10,404 nucleotides of DNA, taken from NCBI GenBank assembly GCA_003024985.2, contig PXIH01S0009739.1. One strand, written 5' to 3'. The notes beneath the pieces are model-generated. The model did not search any database. It worked only from the letters and a program-made list of their open reading frames with translations, and was not told where the DNA came from. The DNA is from Euperipatoides rowelli (taxonomy: Eukaryota > Onychophora > Udeonychophora > Euonychophora > Peripatopsidae). The position numbers were made by a program, and so were the translations under genes. Below, piece after piece: positions 1-8,199 of this stretch (the stretch's first letter is position 1; each line of letters opens with the position of its first letter).

Positions 1-123
1 TTTTTTTATGCATTTTAAAATTTTTTTTTCCAGTGGAATTTTTTTTATAGTAATTATCTTTAAAAATCAATAATTAAAAAAAATAAAAAAAATCTGTTAC
101 ATTTGACCTTTAACCAATTAACA

Positions 124-159
124 ATTGTTTTTTTTAGTAATCCGTGCAGAAAAGATTGA
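124..159 (+). repeat. Dispersed short repeat, copy 1 (TAGTAATCCGTGC core)
   Basis: A T-rich lead-in is followed by the 13-mer TAGTAATCCGTGC at 135-147 and then GAAAAGATTG-like sequence. The same arrangement recurs in direct orientation at 599-631. The 13-base identity with similar flanks makes chance unlikely in such AT-rich DNA. It is probably a fragment of a dispersed repeat, but neither the family nor its ends can be identified here. Confidence 0.45.
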
Positions 160-598
160 TTGTCAGACACTTATTAAATAATTTAGTGTTACATAAGTTT
201 TGTAACTAAATATGAAATATGATATTATTATTATTTTTTTTTACAAAAAGTAATTTGATTGATTGGTAACCACATTGATTACTTGAAAAGTGACTTAAAA
301 ATAATTTACAGTTACTTAAATTTTGTAAAAATTAAAAAAAAAAGTATCCAACTAGTTGCTGACAATGTTGTTATAAAAAATATTATTAGTTAAACTGTAA
401 TTCATTATTTTTTTCTCAGAGCTAACCAATTGTGGTTTCTAGGACATACAGACATGATCATCAAAAATTAGTCATCTAAAAAAAAAATTATTAGAAATGG
501 GCATTGTTATTTATTACTTAGTAGGGGTTAGGGCTCAGCTTTCGTCTGAATAAATAAAAATAAAGCCCAAATTATTACCATGAAGTCAAACATGATTG

Positions 599-631
599 GT
601 TGTTTTTGTAGTAATCCGTGCGGATAAGCTT
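599..631 (+). repeat. Dispersed short repeat, copy 2 (TAGTAATCCGTGC core)
   Basis: This is the second direct copy of the motif at 124-159, with the identical 13-mer at 609-621. It is preceded by a GTTTTTG tract and followed by GGATAAGCTTG where copy 1 has AGAAAAGATTG. The copies are about 475 bp apart. They may be remnants of two insertions of one short interspersed element or one internally repetitive element. Confidence 0.45.
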
Positions 632-1237
632 GCTCTCAAAGCTTAAGAACTGGGCATTTACTATTAGGAACTTCACCGCTAGATATATTTATTAGTCGTC
701 AATAAAATATTGTTATTTTCAAATGTATGTTGAATTGGGTATGTGAATGAATTTAAAAATTACAAAGGGAGACATAGATATACTTATAGGTCTCCGAAGT
801 ACAGTATATTAAAAATTATAAATTAAAAAAAAATATTTTAACCCAGAAAACAGCCATCTTAGTTTATGAAACATATAAATATAATTTTTTTTTTTTTTAA
901 ATTATATAGCCTATTAATATTGCAACTGACCACATAAAATTGACACAGTTAAGAAGTATATATCTTGTTTTTTATAGTGATATTACATTTTTTTTTACTA
1001 AATCTTCAAAATAGTTTCACAATACAGCAATAAATATATGGGCCAAATTTCATTAAGAAAATTGATTGCAGCTCCAGCTGAATTTCACTTTTCACTCTGA
1101 ACATTCTTAGGCACCATTGGGTTAATAAGTGTGTGCACCTAGTGCACTACTAAACTTGTATGTTTTGGAATGTTTAACTATAGTAGGACTATATTTTGTT
1201 AATAAAAATTAAATTGGACTTGCTTTTATAAAGCAGA

Positions 1238-1266
1238 AAAAAAAATTATATTATTATTATTATATT
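1238..1266. repeat. ATT trinucleotide microsatellite
   Basis: An A run passes into repeated ATT/TTA units. A perfect small hairpin, TGCTTT-TAT-AAAGCA, lies just upstream at 1221-1235. This is simple sequence with no visible coding content. Confidence 0.6.
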
Positions 1267-1330
1267 AAACTAATATAAAAGTGGTGTTAATTTATATTGT
1301 ATTAAGTCCAAGCAACGTTAGTGGATAGGT

Positions 1331-1340
1331 GGGGGGGGGG
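1331..1340 (+). repeat. G10 homopolymer tract
   Basis: Ten consecutive G residues sit inside a G-rich patch (GGATAGGT before it, TGTC after). It stands out in this AT-rich window. It is a likely site of length polymorphism or sequencing error. A single run does not make a canonical four-tract G-quadruplex. Confidence 0.8.
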
Positions 1341-1512
1341 TGTCATCTGAAGTTACTAGCATATTTGGTAGGAGTTCATGCTAGAATACAGTATATAATG
1401 ATTTTCTGAATCTGTGTAGTTTGTTGCATCTTGCAATTGTCTCAGGTGGAGAGTTGAAGTTTCTTTCCATCAAATTGTAAGGTTTTTATGTACAACAATT
1501 TTGACGGTGGGT

Positions 1513-1546
1513 GGATAGATAAATAGATAGAGTAGATAGTAGATAG
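1513..1546 (+). repeat. GATA/TAGA microsatellite, degenerate
   Basis: Repeated GATA/TAGA units (GATAGATAAATAGATAGAGTAG and similar) run for about 34 bp. The array is interrupted by single-base changes, as in an old tetranucleotide microsatellite. Confidence 0.75.
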
Positions 1547-1758
1547 AAATGTGGGAGCCAAGGATTGAAAGTCAAGGGAGGAATGTGGAGAGTGAAGGTG
1601 GAAAAAAGAAGGGAAGAGGTATTTTCATTTATAGAATGGGGCTCCAGAGTTCGAAAATTAGTCTGCCCGACAGCCCAGTGCTGTTAAATTTTAGTGGAGG
1701 CAACTATCTTTTAACTAATTCAAGCGCGGCAGGACTACCTAATTATTTCTACAATTAA
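1547..1758 (+). other. Purine-rich, less AT-rich island; no gene recognised
   Basis: About 75 bases of G/A-rich sequence (1550-1622) are followed by about 130 bases of more balanced composition. A 69-codon ATG-started open frame covers it (1549-1758). Its translation has no recognisable domain, and the purine tract explains its Glu/Gly/Lys-rich start. I do not regard it as a gene. The composition contrast suggests either an old inserted repeat or a fragment of unique functional sequence. A GTTCGAAA at about 1650 resembles an RNA polymerase III B box only weakly, and no matching A box was found. Confidence 0.3.
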
Positions 1759-3339
1759 TGTCAGATATTTCCATACTTTAATTATTTATGTTTAAATAAA
1801 TAAAAATAAATGAATAAACTATTATAATCTATTAAATTTGGGGTTGACATCCCTAATCTTGGGAGCTACAACATTTGTTATACAGGTTGCCCTTTGGGCA
1901 AGTATACAATATTGTGAATTTTTTAACACTGGATTCCTGTAATAACAATAATCATCATAATTATTGTGTCACCATCCATCATCATTGCTTGCACTACCAC
2001 AATCATCATAATTAAAATATATTAATACATTTTCTATTTGGTGAATGGTCATAAAACTCCTACAATAACAATATAAGGATTTTTATTATCGGTTGGAAAC
2101 GAGTGGTTAATCTTTTTAAAAAGCATTAAAATAGTATTTTCCAATGTTTATAATAATATTGTATAATGACATTTTTATATCTTTTATTGAATCGGAAAAA
2201 TTTAGATTTCAGATGAATAAAACTGTTTCTGAATTGATTAATGAAGGTGGAGAAGATGGGGAGTGGTTTAGTTAAATAATAGTTTAAAAAAAAAAAAGGA
2301 AGGAAATAAAAATAAAAAATAATTTGATTTATTAACATTCTGCTAATATTTTTATTAAAAAGTGTTATGAAATGTACTTTCAGTTTGGTATCTCATCTTT
2401 ACTTTCAAACTATGTTTAAAAAAAAATAGGATTTTTCTGAAAGTTGAATGATTATAAGTTTAAAAATTTGACACAATATCCTGTAACATAACACCATATT
2501 GTAAATTTCATCTTTGGCAAATAATTACCAAATGTTACTGTAAATAATTTATTAGTACCTTTAAAGTAAAATAAAAATTAATAAATATAGTATTTCAAAT
2601 TATATTTCAATTTTCTTTAAAATATTTTAATTGCTGGAGCTTTATTATAATTTTTTTTAAAAATTATTATTTTGTTGGCAAAAATGTTGTGTAAGTATAC
2701 TGAAGAGCTAAATTTTTTATTTGATTCATAGTTTTCTGTAGAAAATTGGCTGACTATAATAGTGAGACAATAACTTTTATTGGATGGTAAACATTGAGCC
2801 TAATTTATTTAAAGAAAAAAAAAATATTAAATGACTTACAGTAGTTAAGTTTAGTTAAACTAATTTCAACTAACTTAATAGATGACCAGTGAATTCTTCA
2901 GAAAAGCAGTGCCATCTGTTGGGATGAAAAATATCTACTTTGAAATTATGGACCAATTTTGGCTGATTAGGGTTTGTTATAAAGATTAGACTAATTTAGG
3001 ACCAGATAACAATAGCTGCATAATTATGCTGAAATTAATTTATATACACATAACTAAATTTTGTATTCAGATGGGAAGGGGATGGCGAGAGGATGAAGAG
3101 ACAAAATAACTTAATTGGATTAGGGTTGGGGTCAGATTCCATTATTTGCCCACCAATATGGCTGATGGTAGTAAGTTGAAATTATCTAGATCGGCGCTCA
3201 GCAAAAGATTATTTCACCTCGAGATTATCCTAGGGTTGAGGGTTACAGTAAGGTTAGGACTGTAAAGAAAATATATTAAAATCGGTCAAAAAAATACTAA
3301 TTCCACACACTACTTTGTTTTAGTTGTCACGCGACTCCT
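1759..3339. other. AT-rich non-coding stretch
   Basis: No supported gene. 1937-2015 is rich in ATC/AAT-type trinucleotides (AATAACAATAATCATCATAA and similar). The 70-codon minus-strand frame at 2126-2338 is a Phe/Tyr/Ile/Asn-rich artefact of AT-rich DNA. From about 3060 the sequence becomes richer in GGTTAGGG-like words and less AT-rich, grading into the minisatellite downstream. 3130-3330 (ACCAATATGGCTGATGG, GATCGGCGCTCAGC, GTCACGCGACTCC) looks like a fragment of a dispersed element, but I cannot name it. Confidence 0.55.
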
Positions 3340-4558
3340 AACGTTAATTATTTTGGTGGGCAGATAACAGAATTTGACCAGGTTGGGACATAATTATTGA
3401 TTCACCTAATGGGACTAGGATTGGGGGATTAGGGACATGAATATTGGATTGGATCAAATTATTGATTTCTCAAATTACTCAATATAAATTATTAATTTGT
3501 ACTAAATTGGATTAGGGTTGGGACATGATTATTGGTTGTGCATAATTATTGATTTACCTAATTGGATTGGGATTGGGTCAATTCTTGATTCAACTAAATT
3601 GTAATTTAGGGTTAGGTCATAATTATTGATATCTCCTAATTTGATTAGGATTGGGGCATAATTTAGATTTACTTAATCCAATTAGGGTTGGGATATGATT
3701 ATTGGGCTGGAGTATAATTATTGTTCACTTTATTGGATTACGGTTGGGCATAATTATTGGTTTACTTAATTGGAATTTAGGGTTTGGTCTTATTATGAAT
3801 TTACCTAAATGTATTAGGATTGGGGCATAAACTATTGATTCACCTAATTTAATTAGGATTATGGCATAATTTAGATTTACTTAATCAGATCAGGGTTGGG
3901 ATATGATTATTGGGCTGGAGTATAATTATTGTTCACTTATTTGGACTAGGGTAGGGACATAATTATTGATTAATTTAATTGGATTAGGGTTGGAGTATAA
4001 TTATTGATTTACCATACCTAATTGGATTAGAATTTGGTCATAACTCTTCATTCACTTAATTGGAATAGGGTTAGGTCATAATCATGGATTTACCTAAATG
4101 AATTGGGATTGGGGCTTAATTATTGATTCACTTAATTGGTTTAGAATTGGGGCATAATTTAGATTTACTTAATCCAATTTGTGTTGGAACATGGTTAATG
4201 GCTGGAGTATAATTATTGTTCACTTAATTAGATTAGGGTTGGGACATGATTATAGATGCACCTAATTGAATTAGGGTTGGGACATAATTATTGATTTACT
4301 TAATTGGATTAGGTTGGGACATGATTATTGAGTTGGAGTATAATTCCTTTAATTTGATTAAGATTTAGTTATTGATTTACTTCATTGTATTAGGGTTGTG
4401 GCAAATTTATTGATTTACTTAATTGGATTAGTTGAGACATTATTGGGTTGGGGCATAATTACTGATTCATTTAATTGGACTAAGATTGGACAATTCTGTA
4501 GGTTGGGTCATAATTATTGATACTTTATTGGATTAAGATTGGCATATTAAACTATATA
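3340..4558 (+). repeat. Degenerate minisatellite of about 40-bp units
   Basis: The region is built almost entirely of diverged direct copies of a unit of about 38 to 42 bp. A typical unit carries GGATTAGGGTTGGGACATAA followed by TTATTGATTTACTTAATT. Roughly 30 units are present. A higher-order pattern is visible: a variant beginning GCATAATTTAGATTTACTTA, followed by GGGATATGATTATTGGGCTG and GGAGTATAATTATTGTTCAC, appears at about 3656, 3863 and 4152. Blocks of several units were therefore duplicated together after the basic unit had diversified. The array ends about 95 bp before inverted-repeat arm A. It contains no open frame. Confidence 0.85.
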
Positions 4559-4651
4559 AAAACAAAAAAGTTAGATTTTAATTCCATTTATTTCTAGAGA
4601 TATGATTATAAAAAGACAAAAACACAAAATCGGATTTTAGCGTGAGAGCAA

Positions 4652-5492
4652 GTATATATTACTTTAGCGGACAATTTCATTTTAATTCCAATGCAGTTGC
4701 ATTATATTTCATAGTCCTGATCCTTATATGTATTATTACAAATTTCCCCTGATTCACATTTATAGAACCTAGCATGAATGGTCATTTGAATGACAAATAC
4801 AGGTACTTTCTCTATAATATTTTTTTCAATTGCAGGAGTATGGAAGTCTGGAGGTAAAGGTAAAGTGGGTGTAATTTGCAGAATCAGTTCACCATTACTT
4901 TCAAGGTAGCCATAGTCTAGATGACAATGCATTAATCCATCGGTGAGACTGAAAGTAGGCTACACACTTTTTATATATAGCTTAACTCAACTGGTAATTG
5001 GCACTAAGGTTTCAAAGTCAATAACTTTTTTATGGTGGTATTGGTGGAATCTGTGTTCATCCGCTGTAGTAAAATATGGTTTGAGGGCTCTCATTAAAAA
5101 TGCCCCAGCATTAGCCTTCACTGAGAGGGCTCTTACCCAAGTTTTGAATAAGTGCTGTGTGTTTTGTGGAGAACTTACTTGTACTGTCACATCCTGTAAG
5201 CACATGAATGGTAGGAAGACAAGTTTGACATGCTCTAACAGTTTTTCTATAATGTTTCGTGGTGTAGTTCACAATATTTTACCTGACCCACAGTGCACCC
5301 ACATCTCATTTAGCCCTAAAGACTTCTACACCAAGTTAAAATGATATAGGAGAGTCACCAGCACATCAGTATCTGTGTATGCCACCAGAATTTGCTGAAC
5401 ATTATCAACTGAAACCATGTGATTAGATTGTACTGTACAAGGTTTCTATCATCAGCCTCCTTGTGATAGCATTTTAAACCAGGTGATTCATG
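4652..5492 (-). repeat. Long inverted repeat, left arm (copy A side)
   Basis: The reverse complement of this segment matches 6778-7625 almost throughout, with small indels and substitutions. The inner edge is sharp: CCAGGTGATTCATG ends at 5492, and its inverse CATGAATCACCTGG begins at 6778, after which the sequences diverge completely. The outer edge fades near 4652, where TAAAGTAATATATA on the minus strand matches TAAAGCAATGTGTG. Most of the arm is relic coding sequence of pseudogene copy A. By eye, identity is well above 70% and highest near the C-terminal end of the coding region. Confidence 0.88.
4678..5492 (-). pseudogene. Pseudogene copy A, C-terminal part of a FEN/XRN-like PIN nuclease family protein
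   Basis: Read on the minus strand from 5492 downward, short open segments in changing frames match copy B and the same family blocks. HESPGLKCYHKEADD is at the start (HKEADD at 5448-5465). A frameshift leads to YTDTDVLVTLLYHFNL (DTD codons at 5365-5373). Stops follow within the next 50 codons. After a one-base loss comes LPTIHVLTGCDSTSKFSTK (GCD at 5186-5194), and after another shift comes FTTADEHRFHQYHHKK near 5050. The RWINALS block is broken. LDYGYLES and ELILQITPTLPLPPDF lie in the last open stretch (4702-4932). The cysteine-rich tail follows, with frameshifts and some Cys codons changed. The conserved acidic residues HKEAD, DTD and GCD all survive here, but the gene is disrupted throughout. 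The N-terminal two thirds are missing because the copy stops at the junction at 5492. The family assignment is from motifs. Confidence 0.75.
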
Positions 5493-7597
5493 TAAGAGGA
5501 AAGATTCATATCAATGTTCTTTGATTTTTCTAAGATAAACTACTCATGCTGGGGTAGTATGTTTGTTCATGAATATTTGAAGATGCCAGAAAGTTTTCCT
5601 GAGCTATAGACTAGTCCCTTTCTGGTGGTTTGCTGTTACAACTTCAGTTAGACATTTAAGCTGTGTACAAATGGATCAAGGTCATGAGAAAAACTACAAC
5701 AAGCCTGCTAATGACATGGTGAAATAATTAGTATCACTAGAAGAAAAGAGATAGTTTCTCGGTATGATCTCATAAAGCATGAGAAAATATAATCTTATCT
5801 TCAAAAACAAATATGTAATCTAGTAGTTGATGATGACTGTTCCTTGCATCAGAAATTTTCAGCTTTAACAGGTGAAGATGAAAAATTGTCAATGTGCTGT
5901 TTGATTATATCCAGCAGCATGGAAACCCATTTTTCCTTTCTGGCCAAGGGCCAAACCTTAACCTTCATAATTTTATCAACAAAAAAATTAATTCACTTCT
6001 GAAGGCAATGAACACAGACTAACGGTTTACTCACAAGCAAAAACATTAAATAAAAATTTCATCCTAGAGAGATTTAAAGACAAAACAAATTCATTGATGG
6101 ATCCAAACAAACAGCTAAGGACAAAATTGAAACAAAACCCATTGTTGTTTATTAATGTACAAAGGGAAAGCAGTAATGCACTGCAGTTTATCAGACTATA
6201 GAGCTACAGTACACAAAAGCTCTTCTCTTATGATATGACATAGACATAATTTTTCTTACCAAGGATTCCTTTCTCAGAAAATGTGACAAGTTTGACCTTA
6301 AGCATGATCTTGAGAATTTACTTACAGATCCTTCTCCAAAGGATTTATCATCTTCTGAAATACAAACAATATTAATAGTAGACTTTATGGTACATACTAG
6401 TAAGTAACAAAGAAATCCACGAATCTACACACCTTTGGAGATTTAGCTACTGTAATTTGTAAAAAAAAAATTTATTTCACAGAGCAAAGTACTCAAATAG
6501 ATTTCGAGTTTGATCTATACAACAAAAATAGTATTGAAGGACTAGAATGTCATAATCGAGATAAATTGATTCTATTGCAATAGGGCTGTCAAATGATANA
6601 ATGTGTTTTGCAGTCAGCATGGAAGTTTACTGGGCATCTCATTTAATAAACAATGGTTGCCAGAGTATTTCATCATGTGGATTCAACACACTCACCTAAC
6701 AAAAACAAATACCGGCACTATTTATCTTTGAGACACCCACCCTGATAATGAATTTAAATTGTAGCTATGGAAAATGGCATGAATCACCTGGTTTAAAATG
6801 CTATCACAAGGAGGCTAATGAAATAATTATTGTACATCATTATCACATGGTTGCAATTGTTGTGATATCCACAGATACTGATGTGTGTAAGTGTTTAGGA
6901 CTATAGGAGAATTGGATGCTCTGTGGTTCAGGCAAAACACAGAGATCTACACCACTGCACATTAGAAAAGGAAAATGTTAGAGCATGTCAAACTTGTTCT
7001 TCCTGCCATTCATGTGCTTCTGGATGTGATAGTAAGAGTAAGTTCTCCACAAACATGCAACACTAAAAACTGCCACTACTGCAGCAATGTTTATTCAAGA
7101 CTTTGGTAAGAGCCCTTTTAGTGAAACCATGGAGGCTCATACTGAGGCAATTTTAATGAGAACCCTTGGATCACATTTCACTACAGCAGATGGACATAGA
7201 TTCCAGCAATATCACCACAAAATATTGACTTGGAAAATTTAGTGCTGACTACCATTTCAGTTAGGCTACATAAAACGCGAGCATACTTTCATTCAAACCG
7301 ATGGATTAATGCGTTGTCATCCGTAGACAGTTCTGATCCTCTAGACTATGGCTACATTGAAATAAATAAACCTGATGACAGTGAACTGATTCTGCAAATA
7401 ACACCCATTTTACCTTTCTTCCTGACTTTGCGACTCCCTGCATTTGTAAAAAGTGTTATAGAGAAAGTACCTGTATTTGCCATTCAAATGACCGTTCATG
7501 CTTTGTGTTCTGTAGATGTGAATCAGAGGAAATTTGTAATAATCCATATAAGGATGAGGACTGGGAATTTAAATGCAACTGCATTGGAATTAAATGA
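5493..7597 (+). pseudogene. Pseudogene copy B, FEN/XRN-like PIN nuclease family protein with CXC-type tail
   Basis: Successive plus-strand segments in different frames give the blocks in order. MFFDFSKINYSCWGSMFV (5514-5606) ends at TAG 5607. MDQGHEKNYNK (5671-5727) recalls the MDQ/LDQ-x-HEQN motif I associate with this invertebrate family. YIQQHGNPFF lies in 5891-6022. FLRKCDKFDLKHDLE and TILIVDFMVHT lie in 6234-6407. HTFGDLATVICKK and FEFDLYNKNSIEGLE lie in 6410-6583. WLPEYFIMWIQ starts at 6654. HESPGLKCYHKEANE and VVISTDTDV lie in 6778-6906. GCDSKSKFST starts near 7022. FTTADGHRFQQYHH lies before TAG 7240. SVRLHKTRAYF to LDYGYIE is in the frame from 7230. After one more shift comes a Cys-rich tail from 7439 to the TGA at 7595-7597. 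I infer a FEN1/XRN-type PIN-like 5' nuclease: I-V-D, F-D, E-A-(D), D-T-D and G-C-D mirror that superfamily's acidic positions. At least eight frame changes or stops, a deletion of about 30 bp after DTDV compared with copy A, and D-to-N in HKEAD show it is dead. The N-terminus is missing at 5493. Confidence 0.75.
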
Positions 7598-7625
7598 CAT
7601 TCTGCTTTAAAGCAATGTGTGTATT
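6778..7625 (+). repeat. Long inverted repeat, right arm (copy B side)
   Basis: This is the partner of 4652-5492 in inverted orientation. It covers the HESPG-HKEA block of copy B through its stop codon and about 28 bp of presumed 3' untranslated sequence. Copy B has an internal deletion just after the DTDV codons (about 6886) where copy A has about 30 extra bases, and there are several one- or two-base indels between arms. Homology fades into a T run at about 7626. The arms flank a 1285-bp spacer (5493-6777). Confidence 0.88.
7439..7597 (+). other. CXC-like cysteine-rich tail block within pseudogene B
   Basis: This frame (codon starts at 7439, 7442 and so on) is open from the CICKKCYREST segment to the TGA at 7595-7597. 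It reads with Cys spacing C-x-C-x2-C-x5-C-x-C-x7-C-x3-C-x-C, then ESEEICNNPYKDEDWE and a final CNC. The spacing and the C-N-N-P-Y ending resemble the CXC cysteine-rich motif of tesmin/TSO1-type DNA-binding proteins, but only one such block is present. Copy A has the same block on the minus strand at about 4690-4860 with several Cys codons lost. This is a sub-domain of pseudogene B, not a separate gene. Confidence 0.6.
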
Positions 7626-8124
7626 TTTTTTTTAGAAACATCAATATTTTATTGTAATTAATTACAATATAGTTTTTTTTTAATTTGTTTTTACTTCATT
7701 GAGTATTATAAAAAAAGGGTAGCCTACATGTTTTAAACATTCAATAAAACTATAATCTCACAAAACTTACAATATAATTTTTTAACTATCTAAAGCATCC
7801 TTTTAAATCCCATATATTGGCTAAGAAAAAAAAATCATGGTCATATAACCAACCTGGATATTACTAAGTTATTAAATACAAAAGGTTATATAAGTCAGAG
7901 ACAGTTCACATCTGTACAATGTAATGGTTAGTTATTTTGATGGTTTTTGCATGGTCCAGGCTAGCATTGTATATGTGGTTTGCACACACATTTTAACTAG
8001 TTACTCCAGTAATTTTTTTATCTATAAAATTTTTAATAGTATCATTTGAAAGTCTTAAAAATTCATTATATATTATAAAAATTTATATTTTGTTCCAAAA
8101 CAAGTAATTACGGAAATAATCGGG
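7626..8124. other. AT-rich non-coding stretch downstream of pseudogene B
   Basis: No gene is visible. The segment contains long T runs, the palindrome at 7650-7669, and an AATAAA at 7743-7748. That hexamer lies about 145 bp after the copy B stop codon and could be a fossil polyadenylation signal. AATAAA is common in such AT-rich DNA, so this carries little weight. Confidence 0.5.
7650..7669. repeat. Perfect 20-bp palindrome
   Basis: The sequence TATTGTAATTAATTACAATA equals its own reverse complement with no spacer. The next bases outward (T at 7649 and T at 7670) do not pair. It lies about 50 bp after the copy B stop codon, just outside inverted-repeat arm B. It could be a fortuitous AT palindrome or the centre of an old AT-rich element. 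Confidence 0.8.
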
Positions 8125-8168
8125 CAAAATTTACAATAAATTTTGTTTTCCCAATTTTCTGGGAAAAC
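8125..8168. repeat. Two abutting hairpins
   Basis: CAAAATTTA-CAA-TAAATTTTG (8125-8145) is a perfect 9-bp stem with a 3-base loop. GTTTTCCCA-ATTTTC-TGGGAAAAC (8145-8168) is a perfect 9-bp stem with a 6-base loop and shares one G with the first. A weaker GTTTT/AAAAC pair follows at 8175-8189. Two perfect stems end to end is more structure than expected by chance. It may be the end of a small transposable element or a structured RNA relic. Confidence 0.6.
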
Positions 8169-8199
8169 CGTTGGGTTTTCTGACAAAACACTATAGATC

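Larger units (their letters stand above)
1..1512. other. AT-rich non-coding stretch
   Basis: No open frame of useful length or coding-like composition is visible on either strand. The sequence is dominated by A and T runs of 8 to 14 bases. It contains a short duplicated motif, a TA-rich microsatellite and a G10 tract, listed separately. A TTGGACTT at about 1214-1221 and its inverse AAGTCCAA at about 1304-1311 flank the TA-rich part, but the arms are too short to call an element. No splice-site pair linked to a coding exon could be supported. Confidence 0.7.

Noticed and set aside
1214-1311. TA-rich element bounded by TTGGACTT/AAGTCCAA
   Set aside because: Arms are only 8 bp, with no target duplication and no extended pairing.
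1640-1660. tRNA-derived SINE signal (GTTCGAAA)
   Set aside because: Only a weak B-box-like word is present, without an A box at the right distance or a tRNA-like fold.
1549-1758. 69-codon plus-strand open frame
   Set aside because: No domain and biased composition from a purine-rich tract; length is compatible with chance.
2126-2338. 70-codon minus-strand open frame
   Set aside because: The composition (Phe, Tyr, Ile, Asn) is that of random AT-rich DNA, and no domain is visible.
3340-4558. Telomere-like TTAGGG words
   Set aside because: TTAGGG occurs singly within 40-bp units, not as tandem hexamers, so this is not an interstitial telomere array.
3340-4558. CRISPR-like array
   Set aside because: Units are diverged, contiguous and lack unique spacers between identical repeats, and the DNA is eukaryotic in character.
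4943-5344. 133-codon plus-strand open frame
   Set aside because: It is the antisense of pseudogene copy A. The homologous sequence in copy B is coding-like only in the other sense, and the plus-strand translation resembles nothing.
7230-7610. 126-codon plus-strand frame taken as a whole gene
   Set aside because: It starts at a TTG, and after about 7423 the family frame shifts to the one from 7439 that contains the Cys tail. Only the first half is genuine relic coding sequence, so it is folded into pseudogene B.
7456-7644. 62-codon minus-strand open frame
   Set aside because: It is antisense to the cysteine-rich tail of pseudogene copy B and has no independent support.
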